Shown here in pieces: positions 63,201 through 64,000 of a DNA stretch of 64,000 bases. The notes under the pieces were generated by a model. That model was not told the origin of the DNA and ran no database searches. It saw only the letters and a list, made by a program, of their open reading frames with translations. Both the position numbers and the translations under genes were made by a program. The stretch is from contig CM072810.1 of assembly GCA_037013495.1 (NCBI GenBank), positions 53,678,843 to 53,742,842 on the forward strand. Direction: 5' to 3'. Numbering within the stretch: the first letter of the stretch is position 1; every line of letters starts with the position of its first letter. The stretch is from Hippophae tibetana (lineage: Eukaryota > Streptophyta > Magnoliopsida > Rosales > Elaeagnaceae).

Positions 63201-64000
63201 ACCTCGGTTGTATCATTCCGTCTCTTGTAAGCGTACTTTACCTCGAACTTGTGCTTTTATGGGACACAAACCTGAGATCATGTTTTGATACCAAACATAG
63301 GAAAATAGCTAATCCTTCCTTCCTAAAGCGTAAGCTTTCAAATACGGGACGCTTGAACTGCCACCCTTAATCCTCGTTCAAAGCTCACAACAAGTCACGA
63401 GGATGTTACCCCCCCCTGCACGACACAAGTCATTCTAAATGACACTTGGAAACAACATAGAAAGGTTACCCACAACAACAAACCCAGGGACGGATACTTA
63501 CCTCGGTTGCATCATTCCGTCTCTTGTAAGCGAACTTCACCACGAACTTGTGCTTTTATGGGATACAAATCGGAGATCATGTTTTGATAGCAAACATAGG
63601 AAAAATAGCTAATCCTTCCTTCCTAAAGCATAAGCTTTCCATGCGGGACGCTTGAATTGTCACCCTTAATCCTCGTTCAAAGAACACAACAAGTCACGAG
63701 GCTGTTACCCCCCGTGCACGACACAAGTCATTCTAAATGACACTTGGAAACAACATAGAAAGGTTACCCACAACAACAAACCCCGGGATGGTACTTACCT
63801 CGGTTGCATCATTCCGTCTCTTGTAAGCGAACTTCACCTCTAACTTGTGCTTTTATGGGATACAAATCGGAGATCATATTTTGATACCAAACATAGGAAA
63901 ATAGTTAATACTTCCTTCCTAAATTTTAAGCTTTCAATACGGGACGCTTGAACTGTCACCCTTAATCCTCATTCAAAGCTCACAACAAGTCACGAGGATG
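57201..64000 (+). repeat. 9-monomer HOR, period 2678 bp, ~2.5 copies
   Basis: AACCCCGG sites at 57,530, 60,208 and 62,886, and at 58,423, 61,101 and 63,779, are each exactly 2678 bp apart. Within the period, TTTATAGGAGAC, GATCACG, AGAAAAATTACC, GGGACGTTTG, CTTCCATCC, TCGCGAGG, ACATTGAAAGG, TTCCTTCTC, GGAAAAAACAAAG, CTTGAAATCTC and GCATAATTCC recur in order. The third copy departs after 62.9 kb: it jumps to the CATAGCTC / TCGCGAGG unit and then to the GATAGCAAAC / GCATAAGC unit, otherwise seen at 57.3 kb (6249 bp, 21 units upstream). Each unit contains two A-type monomers among C and B-like ones. The array continues past the window end. Confidence 0.9.
58655..58951 (+). repeat. Representative subfamily C monomer (297 bp)
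   Basis: A typical right-domain unit. Marks are a CACGTG in TGACACGTGG, CTTTACCTCGAACTTG, GGGACACAAACCTGAG, CATGTTTTGATACC, GGAAAATAGCTAATCC, AAAGCGTAAGC (which destroys one of the two HindIII sites), TTTCAAATACGGG and GAACTGCCACCC. Units of this type, or mosaics of C with A and B, fill most of 27.5-64 kb. The C marks CATGTTTTG and TAGCTAATCC are shared with subfamily B, so B and C are closer to each other than either is to A over that part of the monomer. Confidence 0.85.

Larger units (their letters stand above)
1..64000 (+). repeat. Tandem satellite DNA array, ~297 bp monomer
   Basis: The GTGCAC landmark recurs at 247, 544, 842, 1139, 1436, 1732, 2028 and so on to 63,714, giving spacings of 296-298 bp. 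Dividing the span by the spacing gives about 215 monomers, all in the same orientation, with only one break of register (40,250). The array runs off both ends of the window. No unique sequence, transposon or gene interrupts it. Homogeneous single-orientation arrays with higher-order structure are typical of eukaryotic centromeric or other heterochromatin; that placement is inference. The length is close to two nucleosome cores, which may or may not matter. I do not recognise the family, and no species can be assigned from the sequence alone. Confidence 0.98.

Noticed and set aside
1..64000. CRISPR array
   Set aside because: The repeat is about 297 bp with no unique spacers; the whole unit is repeated. 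The pattern is satellite DNA.
1..64000. Telomere-like repeats (CACCCTTAATCC in each monomer)
   Set aside because: CCCTTAA is not CCCTAAA or CCCTAA, and it occurs once per monomer, not in tandem.
1..64000. Transposon or retroelement insertions
   Set aside because: The 297 bp register is continuous apart from one 174 bp deletion. I saw no terminal repeats, target-site duplications, poly-A tails or reverse transcriptase/transposase frames.

Overview
The whole 64 kb window is one uninterrupted, head-to-tail tandem satellite DNA array. The monomer is about 297 bp (296-298 bp in those I measured), always in the same orientation, and about 215 copies fit in the window. I find no gene, RNA gene, transposon, CRISPR array or unique-sequence island. 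The only open frames are 60-90 codons long and recur once per monomer or per higher-order unit as by-products of the repeat. Arrays of this kind are eukaryotic heterochromatin (centromeric, pericentromeric or subtelomeric). I do not recognise the monomer family, so I cannot name a species. A plant is plausible but not shown by the sequence.

There are two domains. The left domain (1 to about 27.5 kb) is very homogeneous and organised into higher-order repeats (HORs). It is mostly subfamily A monomers, with one subfamily B monomer every 3-15 units. The local periods I could phase by shared rare variants are 3561 bp (12 monomers), 3267 bp (11), 2075 bp (7) and 2669 bp (9). A block near 6.8-10.3 kb reappears 12.76 kb downstream at 19.6-23.1 kb. 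The right domain (about 27.5-64 kb) is more diverged and dominated by subfamily C. It contains a 4.78 kb (16-monomer) duplication at 29.4-38.7 kb, a mosaic zone at 38.7-57 kb with several short 3-4 monomer duplications, and a clean 2678 bp (9-monomer) HOR from about 57.2 kb to the end.

The monomer has several fixed landmarks: a C-run of variable length followed by a GTGCAC site; a short dyad (GTCATT-CTA-AATGAC); a TACTTACCT block whose reverse complement is a consensus 5' splice site; a highly constant block around CTCGGTTGCATCATT; a CCTTCCTTCC pyrimidine tract; and a 12 bp palindrome made of two HindIII sites.

The points most worth a second look are: a 300 bp monomer copied with no difference between sites exactly 18,600 bp apart; exchange of subfamily monomers in both directions between the two domains; HOR-specific gain of CACGTG boxes by two separate routes; subfamily-diagnostic changes that fall largely at CpG sites; C-runs that lengthen to 18 in one zone; and the only break of register in the array, a 174 bp deletion at 40,250. 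I found nothing that looks like a new gene-encoded system. What is unusual here is the evolutionary architecture of the repeat.
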